Source of the DNA: Methylococcales symbiont of Hymedesmia sp. n. MRB-2018
Lineage (GTDB): Bacteria > Pseudomonadota > Gammaproteobacteria > Methylococcales > Methylomonadaceae
Reading direction: 5' to 3'
Assembly: GCA_003666385.1 (NCBI GenBank)
Contig: QPIN01000053.1
Location: 1-55,523, forward strand
Length of the DNA stretch: 55,523 nucleotides
Part shown: positions 1-7,913 of the stretch, piece by piece
How positions within the stretch are numbered: position 1 is the stretch's first letter
Layout of the letters: each line of letters begins with the position of its first letter
Position numbers and translations under genes: made by a program
The notes under the pieces: generated by a model
What the model was told of the DNA's origin: nothing
What the model saw: only the letters and a program-made list of their open reading frames with translations
The model's database searches: none

Positions 1-123
1 GTGTTTAATACATGGGGTGCCAATTTCAAAAATATCAACATAAGGGGCTACTTCTTCTGCTAATGCGACTGAGGCATCGAAATCTAATGCGTCGATTGCC
101 ATCTGGATTAATGGTGTTGCCAT
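1..123 (-). CDS. hps: 3-hexulose-6-phosphate synthase, N-terminal 41 residues (cut by window edge)
   Basis: Only the first 41 codons lie in the window, on the minus strand starting with ATG at 123. The peptide has the conserved opening of hexulose-6-phosphate synthase: an LIQMAIDALDFD stretch, then YVDIFEIGTPCIKH, where the aspartate and glutamate belong to the first strands of the OMP-decarboxylase-type barrel. The family condenses formaldehyde with ribulose-5-phosphate, the first step of the RuMP cycle used by type I methanotrophs. A GGAG ribosome-binding site lies about 8 nt upstream and a good sigma70-like promoter precedes it (179-207). The divergent neighbour is serine-glyoxylate aminotransferase, so two formaldehyde-assimilation routes meet here. 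The identification rests on the N-terminus only. Confidence 0.85.
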   Translation of the reverse strand, partial: MATPLIQMAIDALDFDASVALAEEVAPYVDIFEIGTPCIKH

Positions 124-178
124 GTTATGTACTCCGAGTTTAAAAAAGAAATTTTTATAATTATTTTTTGCAGAAGAA

Positions 179-207
179 ACTTTAATCAGAATATGAGTGT
201 ATGTCAA
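179..207 (-). promoter_or_regulatory. predicted sigma70-type promoter of hps
   Basis: On the minus strand a perfect TTGACA (-35, at 207-202) is followed by 17 nt and TAAAGT (-10, at 184-179, 4 of 6 consensus bases). Initiation would fall near 172, giving a 5' leader of about 50 nt before the hps ATG at 123. The -35 match and ideal spacing make this one of the clearest promoters in the window. Confidence 0.6.
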
Positions 208-587
208 TTATTCAAGCTGTTAAATGCCAAATATTATTGAGCATCACCTAGGCAAAGGGTTTGATTATCTAAACGCTCTATGCCTAATACAAAAAATAAA
301 AAGTTGATATGGCTGGTTGAGATGTTTTGCAGTAATACTAATTGCAGTATTGGTTGCAGGCACAGTAGCTGGTGCCAATGAACCCAGTTTTCCGTTATAA
401 AACACTGAAGGACTACTAGGTTTCAGCTCGCAAAAGTAGCTTTGAGTATAAAACTATCGTTAAGATATTGCAGTATGATTTTGTCAAATAACACTGAAAA
501 AGTTAAAAACCCAAACTTGAATACCCTACTCTTTTCTGCCATCATATAATGTTATTTAATCATATTTCAACACATACGAGGTATACA
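208..587. other. intergenic region between divergent hps and sga
   Basis: No gene is supported here. On the plus strand a 27-codon reading frame starting with TTG near 321 encodes a hydrophobic signal-peptide-like stretch (VILIAVLVAGTVAGA) and stops at about 401. It may be the relic of a small secreted protein, but nothing else supports it. A TATAAT hexamer at 545-550 is a plausible -10 box for sga, without a good -35 at the right distance. Confidence 0.35.
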
Positions 588-1754
588 ATGGCAGGTCGCA
601 ATCACTTATTCATTCCAGGTCCCACTAACACGCCACACGAAATTTTAAGTGCCATGCATGTGCCTATGGAAGACCATAGAGCCCCTTCTTTTCCTAAACT
701 GTTTAAACCTATTCTTGAAGATTTAAAGAAAATATTCAAAACAGAAACAGGTCAAACCTTTGTTTTTCCTGCAACTGGTACCGCAGGTTGGGAAATTGCT
801 TTAACTAATACGCTTAACCTAGGTGACAAAGTATTAATCTATCGTTTTGGACAATTTAGTCATTTATGGATGAGCATGGCTCAACGCTTAGGTTTTGATG
901 TTGAAATAGATGAAATTGAATGGGGTAAAGGCATTCCTCTTGATGCAATGGAAACCCGTTTAAAAGAAGATACAGCGCATGAAATTAAAGCGGTTCTAGC
1001 CACTTATAACGAAACAGCAACCGGCGTAACCAGTGACATTGCTGGTGTTCGTAAAGCCATGGATGCTGCTAACCACCCTGCCCTTTTATATGTTGATGGC
1101 GTGAGTGCTATTGCCAGTATTGAATTTCGCATGGATGACTGGGGTGTTGACGGGGCTATTAGTGGCTCACAAAAAGGCTTTATGTTGCCCGCAGGTGCAG
1201 CCATCCTTGCCTTTAGTCAAAAAGCACTAAAATGCACTGAAACAGCCACTTTTCCACGTTGCTTTCTGGACCTTAAAGACCAAATGGCACAAAACAAAGA
1301 CGGTTATACGCCTTACACACCATCTACACCTATGTTACACGGTTTGCGTAAATCAATTGACCTGTTACTTGCAGAAGGCATGGAAAATGTTTATGCTCGC
1401 CATTTTCGTTTAGCAGAAGGTACGCGTCGAGCTATTACCGCATGGGGATTAAAACTCTGCGCTCAACCAGGTTTTGAATCAGATACTGTATCTGCCATTG
1501 TGGTACCAGAAGATAAAGATGCACGTGATGTTATTGCTACTGCATTTAGTAAATACAATATTTCTTTAGGTGGTGGCTTAGCTGAAGTAATGGGTAAAGT
1601 GTTTCGTATTGGACATATTGGTGATATGAACGATGTATCAATGCTGGGTGCAATTGCTGGTGTTGAAATGGCTTTATTAGATAATGGCATTGATATTACA
1701 GCAGGGAGCGGCGTAGCAGCAGCGATTGAATATTATCGCTCAACTGCGAAATAA
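588..1754 (+). CDS. sgaA: serine-glyoxylate aminotransferase
   Basis: PLP-dependent class V aminotransferase that transaminates glyoxylate and serine to glycine and hydroxypyruvate in the serine cycle. The product is 388 residues, the usual family length. It opens with the family signature FIPGPTNTPHEIL, has a TGTAGWE phosphate-binding turn near residue 60, an YVDGVSAI segment near residue 170, and the PLP-anchoring lysine in GSQKGF at about residue 196. I start at the ATG at 588 rather than the earlier in-frame ATG at 549. The later one has a GAGG motif about 7 nt upstream, and MAGRNHLFIPGP matches the family N-terminus. It is followed by a repeat and a terminator, so it appears monocistronic, convergent with malate dehydrogenase. 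Confidence 0.92.
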   Translation: MAGRNHLFIPGPTNTPHEILSAMHVPMEDHRAPSFPKLFKPILEDLKKIFKTETGQTFVFPATGTAGWEIALTNTLNLGDKVLIYRFGQFSHLWMSMAQRLGFDVEIDEIEWGKGIPLDAMETRLKEDTAHEIKAVLATYNETATGVTSDIAGVRKAMDAANHPALLYVDGVSAIASIEFRMDDWGVDGAISGSQKGFMLPAGAAILAFSQKALKCTETATFPRCFLDLKDQMAQNKDGYTPYTPSTPMLHGLRKSIDLLLAEGMENVYARHFRLAEGTRRAITAWGLKLCAQPGFESDTVSAIVVPEDKDARDVIATAFSKYNISLGGGLAEVMGKVFRIGHIGDMNDVSMLGAIAGVEMALLDNGIDITAGSGVAAAIEYYRSTAK

Positions 1755-1758
1755 ATCA

Positions 1759-1894
1759 TTTAAGGCGCAACGAAGGGGGCATAGCAGACTATGTGAGCTA
1801 GTACCCTTTTCAAAAATAAATGGTATAAGTTGCAACGCCTAAGATGGATAAAAAGAGCAATAAGACGGGTGGGTTATTTGTTGCCAGTTGCTTA
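1759..1894 (+). repeat. dispersed intergenic repeat A, copy 1
   Basis: About 136 bp immediately after the sga stop. It shares long blocks with 15091-15200: TTTAAGGCGCAACGAA at the left, AAGATGGATAAAAA in the middle and GTTATTTGTTGCCAGTTGC at the right. The ends are weakly inverted (TTAAGGCG against a right end that reads TTAAGCAAC on the other strand). Relative to copy 2 it has about 26 extra nt at 1801-1826, which correspond to the palindromic unit also found at 28753-28807. No coding capacity is seen. Confidence 0.7.
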
Positions 1895-1905
1895 AGTACA
1901 AAAAG

Positions 1906-1937
1906 GCATTTTGCTGTATTACAGAATGCTTTTTTTT
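1906..1937 (+). terminator. Rho-independent terminator after sga
   Basis: A hairpin with arms GCATT (1906-1910) and AATGC (925-929 of the same kilobase, i.e. 1925-1929), with an inner CTGT/ACAG stem, is followed by eight T residues (1930-1937). It lies between the convergent sga and mdh genes and would stop plus-strand transcription. Confidence 0.65.
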
Positions 1938-1956
1938 CGTTTTACTCCTGCCAACA

Positions 1957-2934
1957 TTAGAACAAATGCTTAATAGCATCTCTTTCTTCTTTTAACTCCT
2001 GTTCGGAAATTCGCATCTTTTCTTTACTAAATTCATTAATTTCCAGACCTTGCACAATACTGGCAAGACCATCAGAGATAGTCATGGGAAAGGAATAAAT
2101 CAAACCTTTTTCAATGCCGTAACTACCATCAGAACACACTCCCATACTGACCCAGTCGCCTTCATCTGTACCATTAATCCATGTTTTCATATGTACTAAA
2201 GCTGCATTAGCAGCAGATGCAGCACTGGATTGCCCACGCGCTTTGATAATCGCTCCCCCACGTTGCTGTACAGTGGGTATAAAATCATTAACAAACCAAT
2301 CGTTTCCAACCAATGACAATGCATCTTGCCCTTTTACTTTTGCATGATTTAAGTCAGGGTATTGTGTGGAAGAATGATTACCCCAGACAATGATATTTTT
2401 GACATCACTAATAGCAACTCCTGCCTTCTCTGCCAACTGTGTAATGGAACGATTGTGATCCAGTCGTGTCATCGCCGAGAAACAAGAAGAACTTAAATCA
2501 GGCGCATTATTCATAGCAATCAAAGCATTTGTGTTGGCGGGGTTACCAGTCACTAAAACTTTTACATCGCGATGAGCTACTTCGTTCAAGGCTTTACCTT
2601 GAACTAAAAATATCTCAGCATTACATAACAATAAATCTTTACGCTCCATACCTGGACCACGAGGTCTTGCACCCACTAAAAAAGCATAATCGACATTTTT
2701 AAAGGCTTCTTTAGGGTCATCTGTCACTAATACCTTATGTAACAGAGGGTAAGCACAATCATTTAGTTCCATCACCACACCTTTCAAAGCATCCAAAGCT
2801 GGTGTAACTTCCAACAAATGCAGAACAACGGGTTGATCCGACCCTAATAACTCACCCTCTGCCAAGCGGAAAAGTAAAGAATAACTTATCTGACCTGCTG
2901 CACCTGTAACAGCGATATCTATAGGTGTTTTCAT
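1957..2934 (-). CDS. mdh: malate dehydrogenase (NAD-dependent)
   Basis: Interconverts malate and oxaloacetate in the TCA cycle; here it probably also feeds the serine-cycle/PEP-carboxylase loop. The 325-residue product has the Rossmann motif [13 protein letters not shown] at residues 9-21, the substrate-loop arginines in [15 protein letters not shown] near 90-100, [10 protein letters not shown] near 129, RLDHNRS near 158 with the catalytic aspartate, and the catalytic histidine in [11 protein letters not shown] near 185. This set places it in the long-chain cytosolic-type MDH subfamily rather than the LDH-like group. It is transcribed against its serine-cycle neighbours, which suggests its own promoter in 2935-3255. 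Confidence 0.93.
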   Translation of the reverse strand: MKTPIDIAVTGAAGQISYSLLFRLAEGELLGSDQPVVLHLLEVTPALDALKGVVMELNDCAYPLLHKVLVTDDPKEAFKNVDYAFLVGARPRGPGMERKDLLLCNAEIFLVQGKALNEVAHRDVKVLVTGNPANTNALIAMNNAPDLSSSCFSAMTRLDHNRSITQLAEKAGVAISDVKNIIVWGNHSSTQYPDLNHAKVKGQDALSLVGNDWFVNDFIPTVQQRGGAIIKARGQSSAASAANAALVHMKTWINGTDEGDWVSMGVCSDGSYGIEKGLIYSFPMTISDGLASIVQGLEINEFSKEKMRISEQELKEERDAIKHLF

Positions 2935-2978
2935 TAGTTTTCCTTAAAAATAGCAATAATAATGGCAAGGACTGAGGG

Positions 2979-3053
2979 TTTAATAACTTCCGCAACTTTG
3001 GCGTAGAATTCTAGTTTCGTTGGAAGACAAGCCAAAATCGGGAAGTTATTAAA
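2979..3053. repeat. 75-bp element with perfect 13-bp inverted ends
   Basis: The left arm TTTAATAACTTCC (2979-2991) is matched exactly by the reverse complement of the right arm GGAAGTTATTAAA (3041-3053). The similarity continues inward imperfectly to a TTTGGC/GCCAAAA pair. It sits between divergent mdh and mtdA and contains no reading frame. It could be a miniature transposable element, or a large hairpin or operator. No direct repeat flanking it was recognised. Confidence 0.55.
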
Positions 3054-3255
3054 TATTCAGCCCTAAAGTAGACACAAGACAAAACTTATGCCCCAAAACT
3101 GATCCTATTAATTCTATTTGGATAAGCAAAGCATTGTCAAATATTAAGGTATAATAGGCAAAATATTAATCCATCAATACTATCTATCGATCAATCGTTT
3201 TATAGCTATCGAAACTGCTATTCTGGCTTACAAACGGTTGATAAAAGGCACATCA

Positions 3256-4113
3256 ATGAAAAAATTGTTATTCCAGCTTGATACCGACTCTCATCCTTCA
3301 TCATTCGATACTGTAGTCGCTTATGATGGTGGTGCAGATCATGTCATTCCCCATGGAGGATTAACACCTGACAACATCTCTGCTTTAGTGGAAGGCACCA
3401 TTTTTACTCGCGCACCCAAATTTAAGAAAAATACAGCTATTTTTGTCGGTGGTAGCAATATTGATCAAGGACACGCTTTATTTCAGGCAGTACAGAAACA
3501 CTTTTTTCCAGGTTTTCAGGTATCTATCATGCTGGATAGTAATGGCTGTAATACCACCTCATCAGCAGCCGTAGCAAAAATTGCGACTAGCACCTCCTTA
3601 GCGGGGAAAAAAATTGTAGTCCTTGGAGGTACTGGACCAGTAGGCCAGCGAGCAGCGGCATTATTTGCATTGGAGGGTGCAGATGTGTCCATCACTTCTC
3701 GTCAGCTAACAAGTGCAGAAGTTGCCTGTAACGCCATGAATAACCGTTTTGATGTAGAGCTAACAGCGATAGCTGCCAGTGATTGTGATGCCCGTGGAGA
3801 TGCTATTAAAGAAGCTAATATTGTGCTGGCAGCTGGTGCAGCAGGGATTGAACTACTTAAACCTGAACATTGGCAAAATAATATAAACCTAGAGGTTCTT
3901 GCCGATGCGAATGCTATACCGCCACTTGGTCTTGGCGGAACACAAATGTTTGATAAAGGCATGGATCGTCATGGCAAAAAAGTATGGGGAGCATTAGGGT
4001 TTGGTTCTTTTAAATTATCTTTACACAGAGCATGCATAGAAAAATTATTCGAAGACACTAAACAGGTATTTGATGCTGAACATATTTTTCAATTAGCCAA
4101 AGCAATGGTCTAA
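3256..4113 (+). CDS. mtdA: methylene-tetrahydrofolate/methylene-tetrahydromethanopterin dehydrogenase (NADP)
   Basis: NADP-dependent dehydrogenase converting methylene-H4F (or methylene-H4MPT) to the methenyl form, central to C1 flux in methylotrophs. The 285-residue product starts MKKLLFQLDTDSHPSSFD, a hallmark of MtdA, followed by VVAYDGGADHVIPHGG (about 20-35) and TIFTRAPKFKKNTAIFVGGSN. The NADP-binding site is VVLGGTGPVGQRAAALFA near residue 125. I chose the ATG at 3256 over the upstream TTG at 3238 because the AAAAGG motif at about 3242-3247 fits it and the N-terminus matches the family. A TATAAT at 3150-3155 could be its -10 box. It precedes glyA and ftfL, so the H4F-linked C1 genes are contiguous. 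No fch (cyclohydrolase) is visible here. Confidence 0.92.
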   Translation: MKKLLFQLDTDSHPSSFDTVVAYDGGADHVIPHGGLTPDNISALVEGTIFTRAPKFKKNTAIFVGGSNIDQGHALFQAVQKHFFPGFQVSIMLDSNGCNTTSSAAVAKIATSTSLAGKKIVVLGGTGPVGQRAAALFALEGADVSITSRQLTSAEVACNAMNNRFDVELTAIAASDCDARGDAIKEANIVLAAGAAGIELLKPEHWQNNINLEVLADANAIPPLGLGGTQMFDKGMDRHGKKVWGALGFGSFKLSLHRACIEKLFEDTKQVFDAEHIFQLAKAMV

Positions 4114-4251
4114 TCCCGTTATTCCATGTCCAGATCAATTAAATCTTTGCGAAAAGATGCGTTAGTATTTTTTCAGGCAAGTGTAGCAATGGTGAAATTG
4201 CTGACTTTTAAATACTACTAATCCAACCATAATATTTTTTTAGGAGACCCT

Positions 4252-5508
4252 ATGTTTAAAAAATCCATGACCATCGCTGGTTTTGATAATGAATTATTTC
4301 AAGCTATGGAAGAAGAACGTCAACGTCAAGAAGACCATATTGAGCTAATTGCATCAGAAAATTATACCAGCCCTCGTGTTATGGAAGCCCAAGGCTCTCA
4401 ATTAACCAATAAATATGCCGAAGGCTATCCTGGTAAACGCTATTATGGTGGCTGTGAATTTGTTGATAAAGTAGAACAGTTAGCCATTGATCGTCTTAAA
4501 GAACTCTACAGTGCAGATTACGCTAATGTACAACCTCATTCTGGCTCACAAGCCAATATGGCAGTTTATATGGCTTTGGTTCAACCAGGCGATACTATCT
4601 TGGGTTTGAGTCTTGCCGATGGTGGACATTTAACCCATGGTGCCCGACCTAATTTTTCTGGAAAAATTTACAATTCAATTCAGTATGGCTTACATCCAGA
4701 AACCGGAGAAATCGATTATGATCAAGTGGAAGCATTAGCACTGGAACACAAACCTAAAATGATTGTTGCTGGTTTTTCTGCCTACTCTCGTATTTGGGAT
4801 TGGCAACGCTTTAGAAATATTGCTGATAAAATTGGCGCTTATTTATTTGTCGATATGGCACATATTGCAGGTTTAGTCGCCACCGGAATTCATCCTAATC
4901 CAGTTCCTATTGCAGATGTAGTCACCAGTACTACGCACAAATCTTTACGTGGTCCTCGCGGCGGTTTTATCATTTGTAAAAGTAATCCTGATTTAGAGAA
5001 AAAACTGAATTCTAATATTTTCCCTGGCATTCAAGGCGGCCCTTTAATGCATGTCATCGCAGCAAAAGCGGTTGCTTTTAAAGAAGCCATGTTGCCAGAA
5101 TTTGCTCAATACCAGCAACAAGTGGTAAATAATGCTAAAGCGATGGCTGAAGTATTTATCGATCGTGGCTTTGATGTGGTTTCTGGTGGTACTGATAACC
5201 ATCTGATGTTAGTTTCTTTAATTCCTAAAGGTATCACTGGTAAAGCAGCTGATGCTGCATTAGGCAAAGCCCATATCACCGTAAATAAGAATGCAGTACC
5301 TAATGACCCTGAGTCACCTTTTGTCACCAGTGGTATTCGTGTTGGTACACCAGCACCTACTTCACGTGGCTTTAAAGAAGCACAAGTGGCTGAAATCGCT
5401 AACTTGATGTGCGATATAATGGAAAATATAGATGATGACGATGTGATAACAGCGGTTCGTGATAAAGTCAGTTTACTATGTTCACGTTTTCCTGTTTATG
5501 GTGGCTAA
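4252..5508 (+). CDS. glyA: serine hydroxymethyltransferase
   Basis: PLP enzyme that transfers the methylene-H4F carbon to glycine to make serine, the entry reaction of the serine cycle. The 418-residue product carries [19 protein letters not shown] near residue 30, [14 protein letters not shown] near 55, [10 protein letters not shown] near 202 and the PLP-lysine motif [14 protein letters not shown] near 227. The strong AGGAG motif 6 nt before the ATG at 4252 decides the start. It lies 125 nt upstream of ftfL with a hairpin in the gap. Together with mtdA and ftfL it forms a formate-H4F-serine module. Confidence 0.95.
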   Translation: MFKKSMTIAGFDNELFQAMEEERQRQEDHIELIASENYTSPRVMEAQGSQLTNKYAEGYPGKRYYGGCEFVDKVEQLAIDRLKELYSADYANVQPHSGSQANMAVYMALVQPGDTILGLSLADGGHLTHGARPNFSGKIYNSIQYGLHPETGEIDYDQVEALALEHKPKMIVAGFSAYSRIWDWQRFRNIADKIGAYLFVDMAHIAGLVATGIHPNPVPIADVVTSTTHKSLRGPRGGFIICKSNPDLEKKLNSNIFPGIQGGPLMHVIAAKAVAFKEAMLPEFAQYQQQVVNNAKAMAEVFIDRGFDVVSGGTDNHLMLVSLIPKGITGKAADAALGKAHITVNKNAVPNDPESPFVTSGIRVGTPAPTSRGFKEAQVAEIANLMCDIMENIDDDDVITAVRDKVSLLCSRFPVYGG

Positions 5509-5517
5509 ATTATCTTA

Positions 5518-5549
5518 CTCTAAAACCCTCTTTGGAGAGGGCTTTAGAG
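5518..5549 (+). promoter_or_regulatory. strong RNA hairpin between glyA and ftfL
   Basis: Arms CTCTAAA-CCCTC (5518-5530) and GAGGG-TTTAGAG (5537-5549) pair almost perfectly around a TTTGGA loop, each arm with one unpaired base. There is no U-tract after it, so it is unlikely to be an intrinsic terminator. A processing or mRNA-stabilising element that sets the glyA:ftfL ratio is a reasonable inference. Confidence 0.5.
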
Positions 5550-5633
5550 CAACTTCAAGAGATAAACAAAAATAGACTTAAACTAAATAAGCCCAACTTT
5601 TCTTTTTTTACCTGCGTTTTACTGGAGACTTTA

Positions 5634-7307
5634 ATGTCTGATATTGAAATTGCCCAACAAGCAGAAATGAAACCCATTATTGATCTGGTCGAAGAAAAGT
5701 TCAACATTCCTGCTGAGTATATGGAACCCTATGGTCATTACAAAGCTAAAATATCGCTGCAATACATTGATAGTCTGGCTGAAATAAAAGACGGCAGGCT
5801 AATTCTGGTTACTGCCATTAGTCCCACACCTGCTGGTGAAGGGAAAACCACTGCCACAGTAGGTTTAGGTGATGCCATGAACCGCCTAGGTAAAAAAACC
5901 ATGATATGTTTGCGTGAACCTTCACTAGGGCCGTGCTTCGGCATGAAAGGCGGAGCAGCGGGTGGAGGTTATTCTCAAGTGGTACCGATGGAAGATATTA
6001 ATCTGCACTTCACTGGAGACTTTCACGCTATAGGTGTGGCTCATAATCTGCTTTCTGCCATGATAGATAACCATATCACCCACGGTAATGCTTTAGAAAT
6101 AGACTCACGGCGCATCAAATGGAAACGCGTAGTTGATATGAACGACCGTGCTTTACGCAATATAACCGTAGGACAAGGCGGCCCTGCTAATGGTTATTTA
6201 CGTGCAGATGGTTATGACATTGTTGTTGTTTCAGAAATCATGGCCATTTTATGTCTGGCAACCAGCCGTGCCGATTTAAAAGCACGTTTAGGACGTATTG
6301 TTGTGGCCTATAAAACAGATAATTCTACGCCCGTTTATGCCAGAGACTTGAATGCCCAAGGTGCTATGGCAACATTATTAAAAGATGCTATCAAACCCAA
6401 TTTAGTACAAACACTAGAAAACAATATTGCCATTGTTCATGGTGGGCCTTTTGCTAATATAGCGCACGGTTGCAATACCGTAATAGCCACTAAAACCGCA
6501 TTAAAACTAGCTGATTATGTCATTACAGAAGCAGGTTTCGGAGCTGATTTAGGGGCAGAAAAGTTCATAGACATAAAATGTCGAGTGGTTGATTTAAAGC
6601 CCTCTGCTGTTGTGTTGGTTGTCACTGTCCGTGCTTTAAAATTCCATGGCGGGGTGGCAACAGATGATTTGAATAGCGAAAACCTTGATGCATTAGAACA
6701 AGGCTTTGTTAATCTACAACGTCATTTACACAATATCACCAATAACTATGGTCTGCCCTGTGTGGTCTGTATTAATCACTTTACTTTTGATAGCGATGCC
6801 GAAATTGCATTATTGCAAAAAAAAAGTGAAACACTCGGTGCAAAATGTGTAGTATCTAAGCATTGGGCTGAAGGTGGTGCAGGAGCACAAGCATTGGCCG
6901 AAGAGGTTATCAACATCGTTGATAACCGTGAACCTGGATTTACTTTTGTTTATGATGAAGATATGCCTTTGTGGGAAAAAATCGAAGCCATTTCTACTAA
7001 ACTCTATGGTGCAAAAAATATAACAGCCAGTCCAAAAATACGCAGTGAAATTGAAGCATTACAGAAAGATTATGGAAAATTCCCTGTCTGCATTGCTAAA
7101 ACCCAAATGTCTTTTTCTACCGATCCAACAGTAAAAGGCGCACCTTCAGGGCATACTGTTGAAATCAGTGAAGTCAGACTTGCTAATGGTGCAGGATTTA
7201 TTGTTGTTATCGCAGGAAATATGATGACCATGCCTGGTCTGCCAAAAGCACCTGCAGCGGAACGTATTGATATTACTGATGATGGAAAAATCACAGGACT
7301 GTTCTAA
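5634..7307 (+). CDS. ftfL: formate-tetrahydrofolate ligase
   Basis: ATP-dependent ligase making 10-formyl-H4F from formate, feeding C1 units into the H4F/serine pathway and purine synthesis. The 557-residue product has the ATP-binding loop [21 protein letters not shown] near residues 60-80, [35 protein letters not shown] near 100-135 (typical FTHFS) and a C-terminal ITGLF end. The open frame extends upstream to 5478, but the start at 5634 ([15 protein letters not shown]) has GGAG 7 nt upstream and the right family N-terminus. The upstream 52 codons overlap the glyA end and the hairpin, so they are unlikely to be translated. Confidence 0.94.
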   Translation: MSDIEIAQQAEMKPIIDLVEEKFNIPAEYMEPYGHYKAKISLQYIDSLAEIKDGRLILVTAISPTPAGEGKTTATVGLGDAMNRLGKKTMICLREPSLGPCFGMKGGAAGGGYSQVVPMEDINLHFTGDFHAIGVAHNLLSAMIDNHITHGNALEIDSRRIKWKRVVDMNDRALRNITVGQGGPANGYLRADGYDIVVVSEIMAILCLATSRADLKARLGRIVVAYKTDNSTPVYARDLNAQGAMATLLKDAIKPNLVQTLENNIAIVHGGPFANIAHGCNTVIATKTALKLADYVITEAGFGADLGAEKFIDIKCRVVDLKPSAVVLVVTVRALKFHGGVATDDLNSENLDALEQGFVNLQRHLHNITNNYGLPCVVCINHFTFDSDAEIALLQKKSETLGAKCVVSKHWAEGGAGAQALAEEVINIVDNREPGFTFVYDEDMPLWEKIEAISTKLYGAKNITASPKIRSEIEALQKDYGKFPVCIAKTQMSFSTDPTVKGAPSGHTVEISEVRLANGAGFIVVIAGNMMTMPGLPKAPAAERIDITDDGKITGLF

Positions 7308-7482
7308 ACGAATAATACCCAGAATATTTCTACAAATGGTACTACATCTGATACCAAGGAATGCAATTGATGGCAGTGCTGTTTTTTAACTTTGTTATTC
7401 CAGTTGATGCTATTGCCGAATACTGTGACTGGACAAAACTAAGACATCCATTCAACCTATAATACGGAATACAGTAAACATC

Positions 7483-7836
7483 ATGAAAGCACAGCCACTT
7501 TTTTTACTTTCTCTATTGTATTTATTTTCACAGCAATCTTTGGCAATTAATCAAGGTGGCTTTGACTACAGAATCATTGCTGGAAATTTAAGACCTACAC
7601 CAGGCTGTAAAAGTAAACAGGCAGCGTTTAAACAAGCAGCCTCTGGCTACCGATTTAAAAAACACACTAAAGCATTATGTCAGCAAATTGCTTATGGCTG
7701 GAGTTTAGCAAAAGTTAAAGATAAGGGTAAAGTTATCTGTGAACCTTGTGAGAATAGTGCTAAAGAAAGTGATCAATATCAATGCTATGTTAAAAACGTC
7801 ATATTAAAATGTGCAAAAGCAGATCTTGGATGGTAA
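7483..7836 (+). CDS. small secreted cysteine-containing protein of unknown function
   Basis: I do not recognise a family. The 117-residue product begins with a clear Sec signal peptide (MKAQPLFLLSLLYLFSQQSLA, cleavage likely after SLA near residue 21). The mature part is basic and has six cysteines: one in GCKSK, one in ALCQQ, a C-E-P-C pair, and two near the end (QYQCYV, ILKCAK). This pattern suggests three disulfides in a small periplasmic protein. A TATAAT hexamer at 7458-7463 precedes the gene and a terminator follows it, so it is a free-standing transcription unit. A folding route exists in the same window (dsbD and a TlpA-like gene), but a link is only inference. Confidence 0.6.
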   Translation: MKAQPLFLLSLLYLFSQQSLAINQGGFDYRIIAGNLRPTPGCKSKQAAFKQAASGYRFKKHTKALCQQIAYGWSLAKVKDKGKVICEPCENSAKESDQYQCYVKNVILKCAKADLGW

Positions 7837-7847
7837 GTCCTTTGCTG

Positions 7848-7901
7848 AAAAAAGCAGGCTTTTTTTGCCTATATTAGCCGAAATTCCCGACTAATATAGG
7901 C
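7848..7901. terminator. terminator region between two convergent genes
   Basis: AAAAAAG-CAGG-CTTTTTT (7848-7864) forms a hairpin ending in a T-run for plus-strand transcription. Directly after it an 11-bp perfect stem, GCCTATATTAG (7867-7877) with CTAATATAGGC (7891-7901), encloses a 13-nt loop and could stop minus-strand transcription from glgP, since A residues flank it on that side. Confidence 0.6.
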
Positions 7902-7913
7902 AGCCACATTATA

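Noticed and set aside
3120..3160. Complete sigma70 promoter for mtdA
   Set aside because: TATAAT at 3150-3155 is good but the TTGTCA nearby is only 10 nt away; no -35 at 16-18 nt, so only the -10 is mentioned.
5478..5633. N-terminal extension of formate-tetrahydrofolate ligase
   Set aside because: The 52 extra codons overlap the glyA end and a hairpin, match nothing in the family, and the ATG at 5634 has a proper ribosome-binding site.
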